DNA of 45,492 nt from Site-B1 sp963827785 (GCA_963827785.1 CAWHCT010000017.1:1-45492); one strand, 5' to 3'; shown: positions 15,162-25,296, numbered from the stretch's first letter. Notes: generated by a model not told the origin, from the letters alone. Numbers and translations are program-made.

Positions 15162-16928
15162 TTAAGCCACTTCCTTCTTTAGGAACTGTACTTCATAAAG
15201 ATTTTTGTAGTGACCATTTTCAATCTTAAGCAGTTCATTGTGGGTTCCCTGTTCTACTATTTCACCCGCATCAAGGACAATAATTCTATCTGCTTTTTTA
15301 ACTGTTGCCAGTCTATGAGCAATTATTATTGAGGTTCTTCCTTCTGTGATCAAATCGGTTGCATCTTGAATTAGTTGTTCGGTGTAAGAATCAACTGAAG
15401 AAGTAGCTTCATCCAGAATCAAAATACTCGGATTTGTTACGTAAGCTCTTAAAAAAGATATCAGTTGTCTCTGTCCAGATGACAGCATAATACCTCTTTC
15501 CTTGACATTATAATTGTAACCACCTGGTAAACTCGAAATAAAATCATGAATTCCAATTTTTCTGGCTGAATCCATTACTTCATTTTCTGTAATTTCAGGG
15601 TGGTTGAGGTTTATATTGCTTAAAATAGTATCAGCAAATAGAAAAACATCCTGCAATACAACAGCTATCTGATTTCTAAGAGATACCAACTTCACATCTT
15701 TGATATTTATTCCATCAATAGAAATTGTTCCTTTATCAATTTCATAGAATCTGTTCAATAGATTTATTATGGTTGATTTACCTGCTCCTGTTGAACCCAC
15801 GATGGCTACTTTCTCCCCAGCTTTTATATTAAACGAAATCCCTTTCAGAACTTCTTCATCTTGAACATAACTAAAGTGAACATTGTCAAAAACCAGATTT
15901 CCTTTAAAATGATCTATTGTCAATGTACCGATATCCTCAATCTTTGCTGAAGTATCCAATACCTTAAACACCCTGTTTGCAGCAACCATACCCATTTGTA
16001 GCGTACTGAACTTATCTGCAATTTGCCTAAGTGGCCTGAACAGCATAGGTGTCATCATTATGAATGCAAACAAGTCGCCTTGAGTTACTGTATTGCTTAG
16101 TACAACATTCAATCCGCCATACCAGACTACCAATCCAACGGCTATAGAACCTGATAATTCAGCTACAGGAAAAAATATGGAGTTATACCATACCGTTTTT
16201 AACCAACCCTTTTTATGTCGTTCATTTATTTCCTGGAACTTTTTATACTCTATATCTTCTCTTGTGAATAATTGTAGAATTTTCATTCCGGTCACTCTCT
16301 CCTGAACAAACGAGTTTAAATTTGATACTTCGGTACGAACTTCCTCAAAAGCCTTTTTCATGTATTTCTGAAATAATTTAGTAGCATATAAAATAACGGG
16401 AAGCATTAAAAACACTATCGCTGCCAAATTCCAGTTTATGTATACCATGGCTCCAAATACAACAAGCATGGTTAGAATATCTCTAAAGATCATGAACAGG
16501 CCTTGACCAAAAATATCCGCAATCCTTTCCATATCGGTAACCGCCCTTGTTATCAATACTCCAACAGAAGACGTGTCATAATACTTCATTTTAAACCGAA
16601 GCATGTGGTTAAAAAGTTTAACACGTATGTCCTTGACCACACTTTGTCCAAGCCAACTGGCATAGTAAATAAATAACAGTTGACACACCACTTCTAAAAT
16701 CAATACAAGAAGCATTAAAATGATATAGGGTAAAAATCCTTCCAGGGTTTGCGTCGTGATTTTTTCATCTATTGCTTTTTGTAAAATAAGAGGATTGACT
16801 ATACTAAAAATTGCTAATAATATGACTGCAACAAAAACACCTGAAAAAACGAGCTTATACGGTTTTATATAAATGAACAGTCTTTTAAAAAGACTCACAT
16901 CAAAAATATTTTCTTTCTTTTTCTCCAT
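15162..16928 (-). CDS. ABC exporter, fused membrane and ATPase domains (MsbA/MdlB-like)
   Basis: A 588-residue half-transporter that should work as a dimer (homodimer or with another half). The six-helix membrane domain spans about 20-310. The ATPase domain has Walker A VGSTGAGKST (377-386), Q-loop near 426, signature LSSGQ (482-486, a variant of LSGGQ), Walker B ILILDEATSSVD (502-513) and H-loop His538. The ATG overlaps the truA stop by one base (TAATG), so the two are translationally coupled. This class exports lipids, peptides or drugs; the substrate cannot be read from sequence. Confidence 0.93.
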   Translation of the reverse strand: MEKKKENIFDVSLFKRLFIYIKPYKLVFSGVFVAVILLAIFSIVNPLILQKAIDEKITTQTLEGFLPYIILMLLVLILEVVCQLLFIYYASWLGQSVVKDIRVKLFNHMLRFKMKYYDTSSVGVLITRAVTDMERIADIFGQGLFMIFRDILTMLVVFGAMVYINWNLAAIVFLMLPVILYATKLFQKYMKKAFEEVRTEVSNLNSFVQERVTGMKILQLFTREDIEYKKFQEINERHKKGWLKTVWYNSIFFPVAELSGSIAVGLVVWYGGLNVVLSNTVTQGDLFAFIMMTPMLFRPLRQIADKFSTLQMGMVAANRVFKVLDTSAKIEDIGTLTIDHFKGNLVFDNVHFSYVQDEEVLKGISFNIKAGEKVAIVGSTGAGKSTIINLLNRFYEIDKGTISIDGINIKDVKLVSLRNQIAVVLQDVFLFADTILSNINLNHPEITENEVMDSARKIGIHDFISSLPGGYNYNVKERGIMLSSGQRQLISFLRAYVTNPSILILDEATSSVDSYTEQLIQDATDLITEGRTSIIIAHRLATVKKADRIIVLDAGEIVEQGTHNELLKIENGHYKNLYEVQFLKKEVA

Positions 16929-17673
16929 TATAAACGTATCTGCTCAGGATATTCAATTTTTGACAAATATAAGCCATGTGCCGGAACCGAAAAACCTGCT
17001 TCACTTCTATTTTTTGATTTAATAATAGTATGCATATCCTCAATCTCCAATTTTCCTGCTCCAACACTAATCAATGTACCTACAATTGCGCGCACCATAT
17101 TCCTTAAAAATCGGTCTGCTTTTATTGTAAAATGCAATTCATTGCTCTTTTTAACCCATTCCGCTTTCATTATTTTGCAATTAAATGTTTTTACATCGGT
17201 ATTGGTTTTTGAAAAGCATTCAAAATCGTTGTATTCAAATAAAACATTACTGGCCTCATTCATCTTATCAAAATCCAAATCACTGTTCAAATAATATGTG
17301 TTCTCAAAATTAAAGGGATCTTTTTCTGCGCAAATCCTGTACAAATAAGTTCTGCTAATAGCATCAAATCTTGCATGAGCATCCTTTCTGAACTTCAAAG
17401 ATATCGTGTATTGCAATGTCCTTAGGCAGGAAAGAATTTAAATTATACTTAAGTTGAACTGTATTAATCTTTGACGAATAGTCAAAATGCGCAAACATTT
17501 GCAAGGCGTGAACGCCTGCATCCGTTCTACCCGCTCCAACAATTTCTACAGTCGTTCTTAACAAAGTACTCAGAGCTTTTTCTAAAACTTCCTGCACAGT
17601 AATAGCATTAGGTTGATTTTGCCAACCATGATAGGCCTTTACCATTATATGAAAGTTCCAGGAAATATCTCAA
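16928..17673 (-). CDS. truA: tRNA pseudouridine synthase TruA (one gene, two single-base insertions)
   Basis: The enzyme makes pseudouridine at positions 38-40 of tRNA anticodon arms. Three minus-strand frames join to give about 247 residues: LRYFLELSYNG from a TTG start at 17673 (a stop codon lies directly before it); then KAYHGWQNQPNAITVQEVLE with catalytic Asp in GAGRTDAGVHA; then DAHARFDAISRTYLYRI to the C-terminus. The frame changes each need removal of one base, at 17634-17637 (GGCC after AAA) and at 17383-17384 (CC on plus). The span of 746 nt is exactly 248 codons plus two. Read openly, it appears as pieces at 17364-17645 and 16928-17416. Sequence error is the likely cause. It is coupled to the ABC exporter gene. 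Confidence 0.9.
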
Positions 17674-17746
17674 CTAATATTCTATTTTTGTTTAGGAAGA
17701 ACAAAGATAAATAGAATAAATAGTTTCAAATCACAATATTTTACTA

Positions 17747-18241
17747 ATGAAGAAAATACTTTTACTTTCTGATACTCATGGCTATATAGGTCATGATATT
17801 ATCAAATACGTAAAACAGGCCGATGAGGTATGGCATGCAGGAGATATTGGTGATATATTGGTAACTGATGAAATTAAAAAACTAAAACCACTTCGTGCTG
17901 TCTATGGTAATATTGATGATGATAAAGCACGAATGGAATTTCCTGAACACAACCGATTTATGTGCGAAGATGTAGATGTTTGGATGACTCATATAGGTGG
18001 CTATCCAAATCGATATGATATTAGAGTTCGAAACGAAATCAAAAAAAATCCACCTAAATTATTTATTTGCGGGCATTCACATATTTTAAAGGTGATGTCT
18101 GATAAAAAACTTGGTCTTCTTCACATGAACCCGGGAGCTGCAGGTAAACACGGATTTCATAAAGTAAGGACCATGCTTCGTTTTGTGATCGACGGGAAAA
18201 ATATTAAGGATCTTGAGGTCATTGAATTCAAAAGGACATAA
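17747..18241 (+). CDS. YfcE/MJ0936-type metallophosphoesterase
   Basis: A 164-residue calcineurin-like phosphodiesterase of the small YfcE/MJ0936 family. The metal-binding motifs appear in order: SDTHG (8-12), HAGDIGD, YGNIDDD, the His in MTHIGGYP, and CGHSHI, followed by the usual NPGAAGKHG ending. It is expected to be a cytosolic two-metal phosphodiesterase; the natural substrate is unknown for the family. It is divergent from truA and ends at a bidirectional terminator. Confidence 0.92.
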   Translation: MKKILLLSDTHGYIGHDIIKYVKQADEVWHAGDIGDILVTDEIKKLKPLRAVYGNIDDDKARMEFPEHNRFMCEDVDVWMTHIGGYPNRYDIRVRNEIKKNPPKLFICGHSHILKVMSDKKLGLLHMNPGAAGKHGFHKVRTMLRFVIDGKNIKDLEVIEFKRT

Positions 18242-18242
18242 A

Positions 18243-18272
18243 AAACTCCGAAGCTTTCACTTCGGAGTTTTC
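18243..18272. terminator. Bidirectional Rho-independent terminator
   Basis: Perfect 11-bp stem (18243-18253 AAACTCCGAAG with 18260-18270) and a 6-nt loop between the convergent phosphoesterase and DUF4293 genes. T and A runs on both sides allow use in both directions. Confidence 0.85.
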
Positions 18273-18300
18273 ACGCACTAATACTACTAAGATGATAGGT

Positions 18301-18711
18301 TTATCTTAATCGATCTACAGATTTTACGAGATCTTCATCCTTCTTAATGGCCTTATTGGCTAAAGCCAAAAACACGATAGAAAAGATAGGTAGAAGCATC
18401 CCAATACCCTTCTCAGAAACATTTGTTTCTCCAGATAAATTTAGAGATTGATATACAAATAATCCTAGTAAAATAAAGTTTAATATTATATTAAGTCGTC
18501 CCAAAATAAATTGAGATTTTCTTTTTTTAAACAAAAATATGGATATCACACTCAATAGTGCCGAACCCAAAAACAAACCAAAATACAACAGATCATTTAT
18601 TGCGAAAAATTTAATATTCTCTTGTGTTGTCCATAAATGGAAAACAAAAATTAAACCTGCTGAAACAATTGCAGCCAGTAACAAATATACAGTTTGAATA
18701 CGTTGTAACAT
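18301..18711 (-). CDS. DUF4293 membrane protein
   Basis: A 136-residue protein with four predicted transmembrane helices (about 5-25, 40-62, 70-90, 103-120) that starts MLQRIQTVYLLLAAI, the hallmark of DUF4293 in Bacteroidota. Its function is unknown. It is regularly found divergent from rho in flavobacteria, as here, with a 197-nt AT-rich gap between the two starts that holds nothing else recognisable. Confidence 0.9.
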   Translation of the reverse strand: MLQRIQTVYLLLAAIVSAGLIFVFHLWTTQENIKFFAINDLLYFGLFLGSALLSVISIFLFKKRKSQFILGRLNIILNFILLGLFVYQSLNLSGETNVSEKGIGMLLPIFSIVFLALANKAIKKDEDLVKSVDRLR

Positions 18712-18908
18712 GGTTTCTTAAAAAACAGCTCAAAAATAATGGTTTCTTTTATAAAAACATACTTAATATATTAAAATAATATTGTATTATTGCAAGAGTA
18801 AAGTAGTTCTGTTCATAGTATTGCTTTATGAATTCTTCTGAATAAGATCAATTTTTTATCTACTGAAAATACATATTCAAATTAAAACACAACGTTCAAA
18901 ACAAATCA

Positions 18909-20553
18909 ATGTTTGAAATTTCACAATTAAAAGAAAAAAAGCTTTCCGAATTACAGGATATAGCGAAAGAATTAAATGTGCCTAAGTATCGTGCATTAAA
19001 AAAATTAGATTTGGTCTACCAGATATTAGACCAGCAAGCTGCAAATCCGACTGCAGTAGCAAATGTTGTCAAACCAGCACAACAAGAAGAAAAGAACCCA
19101 AAGGCTCGAATTCAAAAACCAAAACGAAATCAACCAAAAGTACCACCTCGAAATCAAGCTCCAAAAAATGTGAGTAAGATTGAAAATGGAGAGCAAGGAT
19201 CAACCAGTTCAAGCAACTGAAGAAAAAATCAAACCAAAAGTTGAAAGACATACTCCAAATAAGGTAGAAAGAAAGGTTCCTAACAAACCTGAAAGACCAG
19301 CACAAAAAAAACCAGCCAAAGCACATAACAATAATCCTAATCAGCAAAGAAACGATAGCCATCAAAAAGGAAATCGAGCTGAAGGAAATAACGGCAATAA
19401 GGATAGCAGAAATAGATACAGGGAACCGGATTTTGAATTTGATGCCATTATAGAAAGTGAAGGTGTTTTGGACATCATGCAAGATGGATATGGTTTCTTA
19501 CGTTCTTCTGATTATAACTATTTATCATCTCCGGATGATATTTATGTGTCCCAATCTCAAATTCGTTTATTCGGATTAAAAACAGGGGATACAGTGTTAG
19601 GTCATGTACGCCCACCTAAAGAAGGTGAAAAATACTTCCCATTGATCAAAGTAAGTAAAATTAATGGCCAAAATCCTGATGTGGTAAGAGATAGAGTTTC
19701 ATTTGAACACTTGACACCTTTATTCCCTGAGCAAAAGTTCAATCTTGCAGAAAGACAAAGTACAATTTCCACGCGTATAATGGACTTGTTCGCTCCAATA
19801 GGAAAAGGACAACGTGGTATGATAGTTTCGCAGCCTAAAACAGGAAAAACAATGTTGCTAAAAGATATTGCCAACGCAATCGCAGCTAATCATCCTGAAG
19901 TTTATCAAATGATTCTTTTAATTGATGAACGTCCAGAAGAGGTCACTGATATGCAACGTAATGTTAGAGGAGAAGTTATTGCATCTACTTTCGACAAGGA
20001 AGCACATGAGCATGTTAAAATTGCGAATATTGTTTTGGAAAAAGCAAAGCGATTGGTTGAATGTGGGCACGATGTAGTAATTCTGTTAGATTCGATAACA
20101 CGTTTAGCAAGAGCTTATAACACAGTTCAACCGGCTTCAGGTAAAATACTAAGCGGTGGTGTTGATGCCAATGCCTTGCATAAGCCAAAACGTTTCTTTG
20201 GTGCGGCACGTAAAATTGAAAATGGAGGCTCCTTAACAATCATTGCAACGGCCTTAACCGAAACCGGATCAAAAATGGATGAAGTTATCTTTGAAGAATT
20301 CAAAGGAACCGGAAATATGGAATTACAACTTGATAGAAAAATATCAAACCGTAGAATATTCCCTGCAATCGATCTTACTTCTTCTAGTACAAGACGTGAT
20401 GATCTGTTATTGGATGAGAATACCATTCAAAGAATGTGGGTCATGAGGAAATATCTGGCAGATATGAATCCTGTTGAAGCTATGGAATTTATTAATGAGC
20501 GTTTCAAGCAAACTCGAAATAATGAAGAGTTTTTGATCTCTATGAATGGATAA
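18909..20553 (+). CDS. rho: Transcription termination factor Rho (one frameshift in the linker)
   Basis: The hexameric RNA helicase that ends transcription. The N-terminal Rho_N domain (FEISQLKEKKLSELQDIAKE) begins at ATG 18909. It is followed by the long basic Lys/Pro/Asn-rich linker usual in Bacteroidota, then the RNA-binding fold (YGFLRSSDYNYL), the Walker A loop QPKTGKT and the Walker B region LLDSITRLARAYN. The N-terminal frame stops at 19218-19220, and the rest reads in another frame that is open from before 19180. The frame must change somewhere within about 19170-19217; the low-complexity linker prevents an exact call. The span is one base more than 548 codons. As Rho is normally essential, an extra base in the sequence is the likely cause. 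A strong terminator follows. Confidence 0.93.
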
Positions 20554-20575
20554 ACAATATTAATTTGTAAAAACT

Positions 20576-20610
20576 AAAAAAGCCTTGAATTATACATTCA
20601 AGGCTTTTTA
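20576..20610. terminator. Bidirectional terminator between rho and rpsT
   Basis: Stem AGCCTTGAAT (20581-20590) with ATTCAAGGCT (20596-20605), a 5-nt loop, A run before and T run after. It serves the convergent rho and rpsT messages. Confidence 0.85.
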
Positions 20611-20630
20611 TATTTAATAACTTTAAATTT

Positions 20631-20882
20631 TTATAAAGTAGCTATATGTTTGGCAAGACCAGATTTTATATTAGCGGCCTTATTAGCATGAATAACACTA
20701 GTCTTAGCTAATCTATCGATCATCGAAGCAACTTCAGGGAACATTTTCTCAGCATCCTTTTTAACCGTGATTTCTCGCAATTTCTTGATCGCACTACGAG
20801 TTGATCTGTGCTGATATCTGTTTCTAACGCGTCTTACTTCGTTACTTCTGATTCTTTTTAAAGCTGACTTATGATTTGCCAT
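20631..20882 (-). CDS. rpsT: 30S ribosomal protein S20
   Basis: An 83-residue basic, helical protein that binds 16S rRNA in early small-subunit assembly. The start MANHKSALKRIRSNEVRRVR is characteristic, and length is normal for Bacteroidota. tRNA-Glu lies 29 nt upstream on the same strand, so the two may share a transcript with tRNA processing between them. It ends at the terminator shared with rho. Confidence 0.97.
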   Translation of the reverse strand: MANHKSALKRIRSNEVRRVRNRYQHRSTRSAIKKLREITVKKDAEKMFPEVASMIDRLAKTSVIHANKAANIKSGLAKHIATL

Positions 20883-20911
20883 TATATTATTTTTTCTAAT
20901 TATCTAAATTG

Positions 20912-20983
20912 TAGCCCGTAGGGGAATCGAACCCCTCTTACCAGGATGAAAACCTGGCGTCCTAGCCGATAGACGAACGGGCC
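20912..20983 (-). tRNA. tRNA-Glu (anticodon TTC)
   Basis: A 72-nt cloverleaf: acceptor GGCCCGT/ACGGGCT with a terminal G-U pair, anticodon stem CCAGG/CCTGG around loop TTTTCAT (anticodon TTC), T arm GAGGGG-TTCGATT-CCCCT region, and discriminator A. It is upstream of rpsT on the same strand. It also supplies glutamate for tetrapyrrole synthesis where the C5 pathway is used. Confidence 0.96.
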
Positions 20984-21146
20984 ATTTAAGTTTTGAGTGC
21001 GCAAATTTAAAAATTAAAACTATAAAGATGCAATACTTTTTCAAAAAACTTACAATGTTTCCAATGCGGATGCAAAAATACAACTATTTTTAAATGATGC
21101 AACTGTTAATTAATCTTTTTTGAAAATTAAGATTATGTTGCTTTTA

Positions 21147-22625
21147 TTAGTATGCTTTTGCAAACAGAACTCTTTGTTTTGAAGGCTTGCCGGAATATAC
21201 ACAAACACCTTCTTCCAACTTATTATTCATGGGAATACATCTTATAGTTGCCTTAGTAAGTTCCTTAATTTTTTCTTCAGTTTCAGCAGTACCATCCCAA
21301 TGTGCAGAAACAAAACCGGTTTTATCCTCTATGACCGATTTAAATTCATCAAAGGTATCAACATCTGTAATATGGGAATCTCTAAACTGTAGAGCTTTTT
21401 TAAATAATTCCTCCTGAATCAATGGAATTAAATCTTTTAATTTTTCCACAACGCTACTAAAGGATACAGTTTCTTTTGTTAATGTATCTCTTCTTGCCAA
21501 TTCAATTGTTCCATTTTCTAAATCCTTTGGTCCAATTGCAAGTCTTATTGGAACTCCTTGAAGTTCATGCTGGGCAAATTTAGCTCCTGGTCTGTGAGTA
21601 TCTCGATTATCGTATTTTACAGATATTCCTTCTTTTTTGAGATCAAGCATTAGCTTTTCTGCATTCTTTGATATTTCGTCAAACTGCTCATCATTTTTGT
21701 AAATAGGAACAATAACAACTTGATTTGGAGCAAGATTTGGAGGCAATACCAATCCTCGATCATCACTGTGTGTCATGATGAGTGCTCCCATAAGTCTGGT
21801 AGAAACACCCCAGGAGGTGGCCCAAACATAGTCTTGATTTCCTTCCTTCGTGGCGAATTTCACATCAAAAGCCTTAGCAAAATTTTGACCTAGAAAATGA
21901 GATGTACCAGCTTGCAACGCCTTACCATCCTGCATTAAAGCTTCAATACAAAAGGTTTCTAAGGCACCCGCAAAACGCTCACTTTCAGATTTAATACCTT
22001 TTATAACAGGCATAGCCATAAAACTTTCTGCAAATTCAGCATAAACATCATTCATCAGTTCTGCTTCAGCTAATGCCTCTCCTTTGCTTGCATGAGCAGT
22101 ATGACCCTCTTGCCATAAAAATTCAGCGGTTCTCAAAAACAAACGTGTCCTCATTTCCCATCTCACTACATTTGCCCATTGATTAATAAGAATTGGCAAA
22201 TCTCGGTAGGACTGGATCCACCCTCTGTACGTATTCCAAATAATGGCTTCACTGGTAGGTCTTACTATTAATTCTTCTTCCAACTTTGCTCCTGGATCAA
22301 CTCTTAACTTACCTGGATGATCTGGATCATTTTCTAACCTGTAGTGAGTAACAATAGCACATTCTTTAGCGAATCCTTCAGCATTTTTTTCTTCAGCTTC
22401 AAACAAACTTTTAGGGACAAACAAAGGAAAATAGGCATTTTGATGACCTGTTTCCTTAAACATTCTATCGAGCTCTGCCTGCATCTTTTCCCAAATAGCG
22501 TAACCATAAGGCTTTATAACCATACAACCCCTTACGGCCGAATTTTCAGCTAAATCAGCTTTAACTACTAGTTCGTTGTACCATTTCGAATAATCTTCAC
22601 TTCTACTTGTCAGATTTTTACTCAT
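21147..22625 (-). CDS. proS: Prolyl-tRNA synthetase (short, archaeal/eukaryal-like form)
   Basis: A 492-residue class II aminoacyl-tRNA synthetase that charges tRNA-Pro. The start (SEDYSKWYNELVVKADLAEN, then GCMVIKPYGYAIWE) and the motif-2 region RWEMRTRLFLRTAEFLWQEGH mark the short ProS type without the editing insertion found in E. coli ProS. The C-terminal zinc-type extension is reduced, ending KQRVLFAKAY. The gene is intact and standard in length. The tRNA-Glu gene lies 164 nt downstream on the same strand; the gap holds no other gene. Confidence 0.97.
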   Translation of the reverse strand: MSKNLTSRSEDYSKWYNELVVKADLAENSAVRGCMVIKPYGYAIWEKMQAELDRMFKETGHQNAYFPLFVPKSLFEAEEKNAEGFAKECAIVTHYRLENDPDHPGKLRVDPGAKLEEELIVRPTSEAIIWNTYRGWIQSYRDLPILINQWANVVRWEMRTRLFLRTAEFLWQEGHTAHASKGEALAEAELMNDVYAEFAESFMAMPVIKGIKSESERFAGALETFCIEALMQDGKALQAGTSHFLGQNFAKAFDVKFATKEGNQDYVWATSWGVSTRLMGALIMTHSDDRGLVLPPNLAPNQVVIVPIYKNDEQFDEISKNAEKLMLDLKKEGISVKYDNRDTHRPGAKFAQHELQGVPIRLAIGPKDLENGTIELARRDTLTKETVSFSSVVEKLKDLIPLIQEELFKKALQFRDSHITDVDTFDEFKSVIEDKTGFVSAHWDGTAETEEKIKELTKATIRCIPMNNKLEEGVCVYSGKPSKQRVLFAKAY

Positions 22626-22689
22626 ATACAGCTTTTTGGCACAAATATTGTGCTTATGTTAAATAAAAAAATAGTTCAGCAAAACTAAC

Positions 22690-22697
22690 TATTTTTG
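22690..22697 (+). promoter_or_regulatory. -7 promoter element of the lipoprotein-porin pair
   Basis: TATTTTTG matches TAnnTTTG and ends 29 nt before the ATG at 22727. No -33 TTG at normal spacing is seen. Confidence 0.5.
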
Positions 22698-22726
22698 TAT
22701 TGTTCAACAATAAAATATGAAGAGAT

Positions 22727-23740
22727 ATGAAATTTAATTACTTCAAAACCAAAATACCATTTTTAGGTACTCTCAGCTTATTTTTCTTATTAGCTTCCTG
22801 TGGCTCTTATGAATATGTAGGATATGATACCGATGGAATTTATGGTCCGGACTATAATAGAACTGTTGAATACCCAACTGATCAAGAAACGGTAGTTGAA
22901 CCAGATAATGATGGGACATTTTATAAAAATTACTTTTCTGAAAAAGCAAGGGAATATGAAAATGTGTTTGATGATAATGAGATTTTTACTGATGTAGACT
23001 CCTATGAAGGAGATTACAATCAAGAAATCGATACACTTCAATATAACAAGTCCTATGCAGGATGGGGACAGAATAACAGTAATGTTACAATAAATGTTAT
23101 TGATAATGGATGGAATTCCTGGGGATGGTATGATCCATGGGTTTGGAACGATCCTTGGATGTGGAATAGCTGGAGATGGAACAGACCATGGCGTTATGGC
23201 CCATCTTATGGATGGGGTTGGAATAATTGGGGATGGAATGCAGGATTCGGATTGGGATGGTATGACCCTTGGGGTTGGAATTCAGGTTTTGGATGGGGAT
23301 GGAATAACTGGGGATGGAACAATAATTATTATGGTAATTATAACAGAAGAGGGATTGCTTTTAACTCCAGTAGAAGGGGAAGCCTGTTAAATAGAGATCT
23401 TTCATCTATTAATAGAAGAAGTTCCACTACTTCCAGACTTAATTCAAACTCTTCAATTAGATCAAGAAATAATAGTAGGGAATACTATAACAATCGTTCA
23501 ACAACACCAAGAAGAGCAACCCGAACAACCACACCCAGAAGCAATTCACCTCGAGCTACAAGCCCTAGAACGAGCACTCCAAGAGCTTCAACACCCAGGA
23601 GTAGTACTCCACGTGTTTCAACTCCTAGAAGCAGTTCTGGCGGTAGTAGTAAGTCAATTAGCAGATCTTCATCAAGTAGCAGCAGATCAAGTGGATCATC
23701 AAGATCTAGTAGCAGCTCAAGATCAAGATCTAGAGGATAA
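22727..23740 (+). CDS. Trp/Gly/Asn-rich lipoprotein ('vitellogenin II'-type label) of unknown function
   Basis: A 337-residue protein with a lipoprotein signal peptide (lipobox LLASC, Cys25). Residues about 115-205 are dense WGWNNWGWN-type and WYDPW repeats. The C-terminal third (about 220-337) is almost only Ser, Arg, Thr, Asn and Pro, ending in SR repeats, so it is disordered and strongly basic. Such proteins occur before OmpP1 porin genes in flavobacteria and are often mislabelled vitellogenin II. It is probably an outer-membrane or surface lipoprotein. The porin gene starts 22 nt downstream, in the same operon. Low complexity prevents a functional call. Confidence 0.85.
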   Translation: MKFNYFKTKIPFLGTLSLFFLLASCGSYEYVGYDTDGIYGPDYNRTVEYPTDQETVVEPDNDGTFYKNYFSEKAREYENVFDDNEIFTDVDSYEGDYNQEIDTLQYNKSYAGWGQNNSNVTINVIDNGWNSWGWYDPWVWNDPWMWNSWRWNRPWRYGPSYGWGWNNWGWNAGFGLGWYDPWGWNSGFGWGWNNWGWNNNYYGNYNRRGIAFNSSRRGSLLNRDLSSINRRSSTTSRLNSNSSIRSRNNSREYYNNRSTTPRRATRTTTPRSNSPRATSPRTSTPRASTPRSSTPRVSTPRSSSGGSSKSISRSSSSSSRSSGSSRSSSSSRSRSRG

Positions 23741-23762
23741 TTCATAAATAAAAAATCTACAC

Positions 23763-25280
23763 ATGAAAAAGTTAATATTCATATTAATAGGTGTGATGTC
23801 GGTGTCCGTAATTCAAGCACAAAATATTACCGATGCTTTAAGATATTCTGATGATGAGATACAAGGTTCTGCTCGTTTTAGAGCCTTGAGTGGCGCTTTT
23901 GGTGCGCTCGGCGGCGATATGTCAGCTGTATCAGTTAATCCGGCTGGATCGGCTGTATTTAATTACAGTCATGCTTCAATTTCTTTAATCACGGGCGATG
24001 TTCAAAATGACACAAGATATTTCAACGGATTTGATTCCTCATCAAACTCTGACGTTGATTTAAATCAGGCAGGAGCAGCAATAGTTTTAAGAAACAGAAA
24101 CGAAGATAATGATTGGAGACGAATTGTAATTGGTTTTGCCTATGACAGAACAAATAATTTCGAAGAAGATTGGTTCGCTTACGGTACAAATACAAATTCT
24201 ATAGATTCCTATTTTATAGCGAATGCTCAAGGATTAAGATTAGATGAAATATCAGCATTCTCGGATGAGACTTATACGGAAGCTTATGGAGATATTGGTT
24301 CGGCCTTTGGCTATCAACATCAACAGGCATTTCTGGGTTATGAGTCGTATATTATAGAACCTGAAAACGATACAGATGATAATACGGTTTACTCATCAAA
24401 TATGGGATCTGGAACTTTTGATCAGGAGTTTTCATATGCAGCAAGAGGATATAATGGAAAATTCAGTTTTAACTTTGCTACTCAATATCAGGACAACTTA
24501 TATTTAGGCTTGAATCTAAATGCTCATTTCATTGATTATGTTAGATCCACTTATTTTTACGAGGAAAATTCCAACCCTGGTTCTATTGTAAGTGAGGTCG
24601 GATTTGAAAATAATCTTTACACTGTTGGCGATGGATTTTCATTCCAATTAGGAACTATAGCAAAATTAAGTGAAAATTTTAGACTTGGTTTAGCTTACAA
24701 TTCGCCTGTGTGGTATACTATGAATGAAGAAACAACACAGTACATTGCTGCTGTTAGAGATGATGCCGGCGTACCTGTGACTCAAATAATTAATCCTGAA
24801 ATCAGAAACATCTTTCCAGCTTATAAATTGCAAACTCCTTCAAAGTTTACAGGAAGTTTGGCTTACATTTTTGGTGCGGATGGTTTAATTAGTTTTGATT
24901 ATTCCAGGAAAAACTATAGCAAAGCAAAATTTAAACCGACCTCAGATAACTATTTTGCAGCCCAAAACAATATAATTAACGATAATCTTAAAGCAGCTTC
25001 TACTTATAGAATTGGAGGAGAATACAAATACAAACAATTTAGTTTTAGAGCCGGTTATCGTTTTGAAGAAAGTCCTTATGAAAATGAATCCACTATTGGT
25101 GACCTAACAGGGTATTCCCTTGGATTAGGTTATAATTTTGGAAATACAAGACTAGATCTAACATACGATACTTCTGAAAGAGATACAAGATATCAGTTAT
25201 TTGATGCCGGCCTAACCGATTCTGTAAACTTAAATTCCAACAGAGACAATATTACATTATCCTTAAGTTTTAATTTGTAG
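23763..25280 (+). CDS. OmpP1/FadL/TodX-family outer-membrane transporter
   Basis: A 505-residue outer-membrane beta-barrel with signal peptide 1-19 (ending IQAQ). The N-terminal plug segment ALSGAFGALGGDMSAVSVNP is the family hallmark, and amphipathic strands continue to a C-terminal strand ending in Phe-Asn-Leu (LSLSFNL). FadL relatives pass hydrophobic compounds such as long-chain fatty acids across the outer membrane. It forms an operon with the preceding lipoprotein gene and ends at a palindromic terminator. Confidence 0.92.
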   Translation: MKKLIFILIGVMSVSVIQAQNITDALRYSDDEIQGSARFRALSGAFGALGGDMSAVSVNPAGSAVFNYSHASISLITGDVQNDTRYFNGFDSSSNSDVDLNQAGAAIVLRNRNEDNDWRRIVIGFAYDRTNNFEEDWFAYGTNTNSIDSYFIANAQGLRLDEISAFSDETYTEAYGDIGSAFGYQHQQAFLGYESYIIEPENDTDDNTVYSSNMGSGTFDQEFSYAARGYNGKFSFNFATQYQDNLYLGLNLNAHFIDYVRSTYFYEENSNPGSIVSEVGFENNLYTVGDGFSFQLGTIAKLSENFRLGLAYNSPVWYTMNEETTQYIAAVRDDAGVPVTQIINPEIRNIFPAYKLQTPSKFTGSLAYIFGADGLISFDYSRKNYSKAKFKPTSDNYFAAQNNIINDNLKAASTYRIGGEYKYKQFSFRAGYRFEESPYENESTIGDLTGYSLGLGYNFGNTRLDLTYDTSERDTRYQLFDAGLTDSVNLNSNRDNITLSLSFNL

Positions 25281-25296
25281 AATCTCGTTAAAAAAT

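Noticed and set aside
15089..15229. 46-codon plus-strand ORF overlapping the end of the ABC exporter gene
   Set aside because: More than a third is antisense to a real gene; no promoter or recognised pattern.
23094..23390. 98-codon ORF in another frame of the W/G/N-rich lipoprotein
   Set aside because: A shadow frame of a low-complexity coding repeat.
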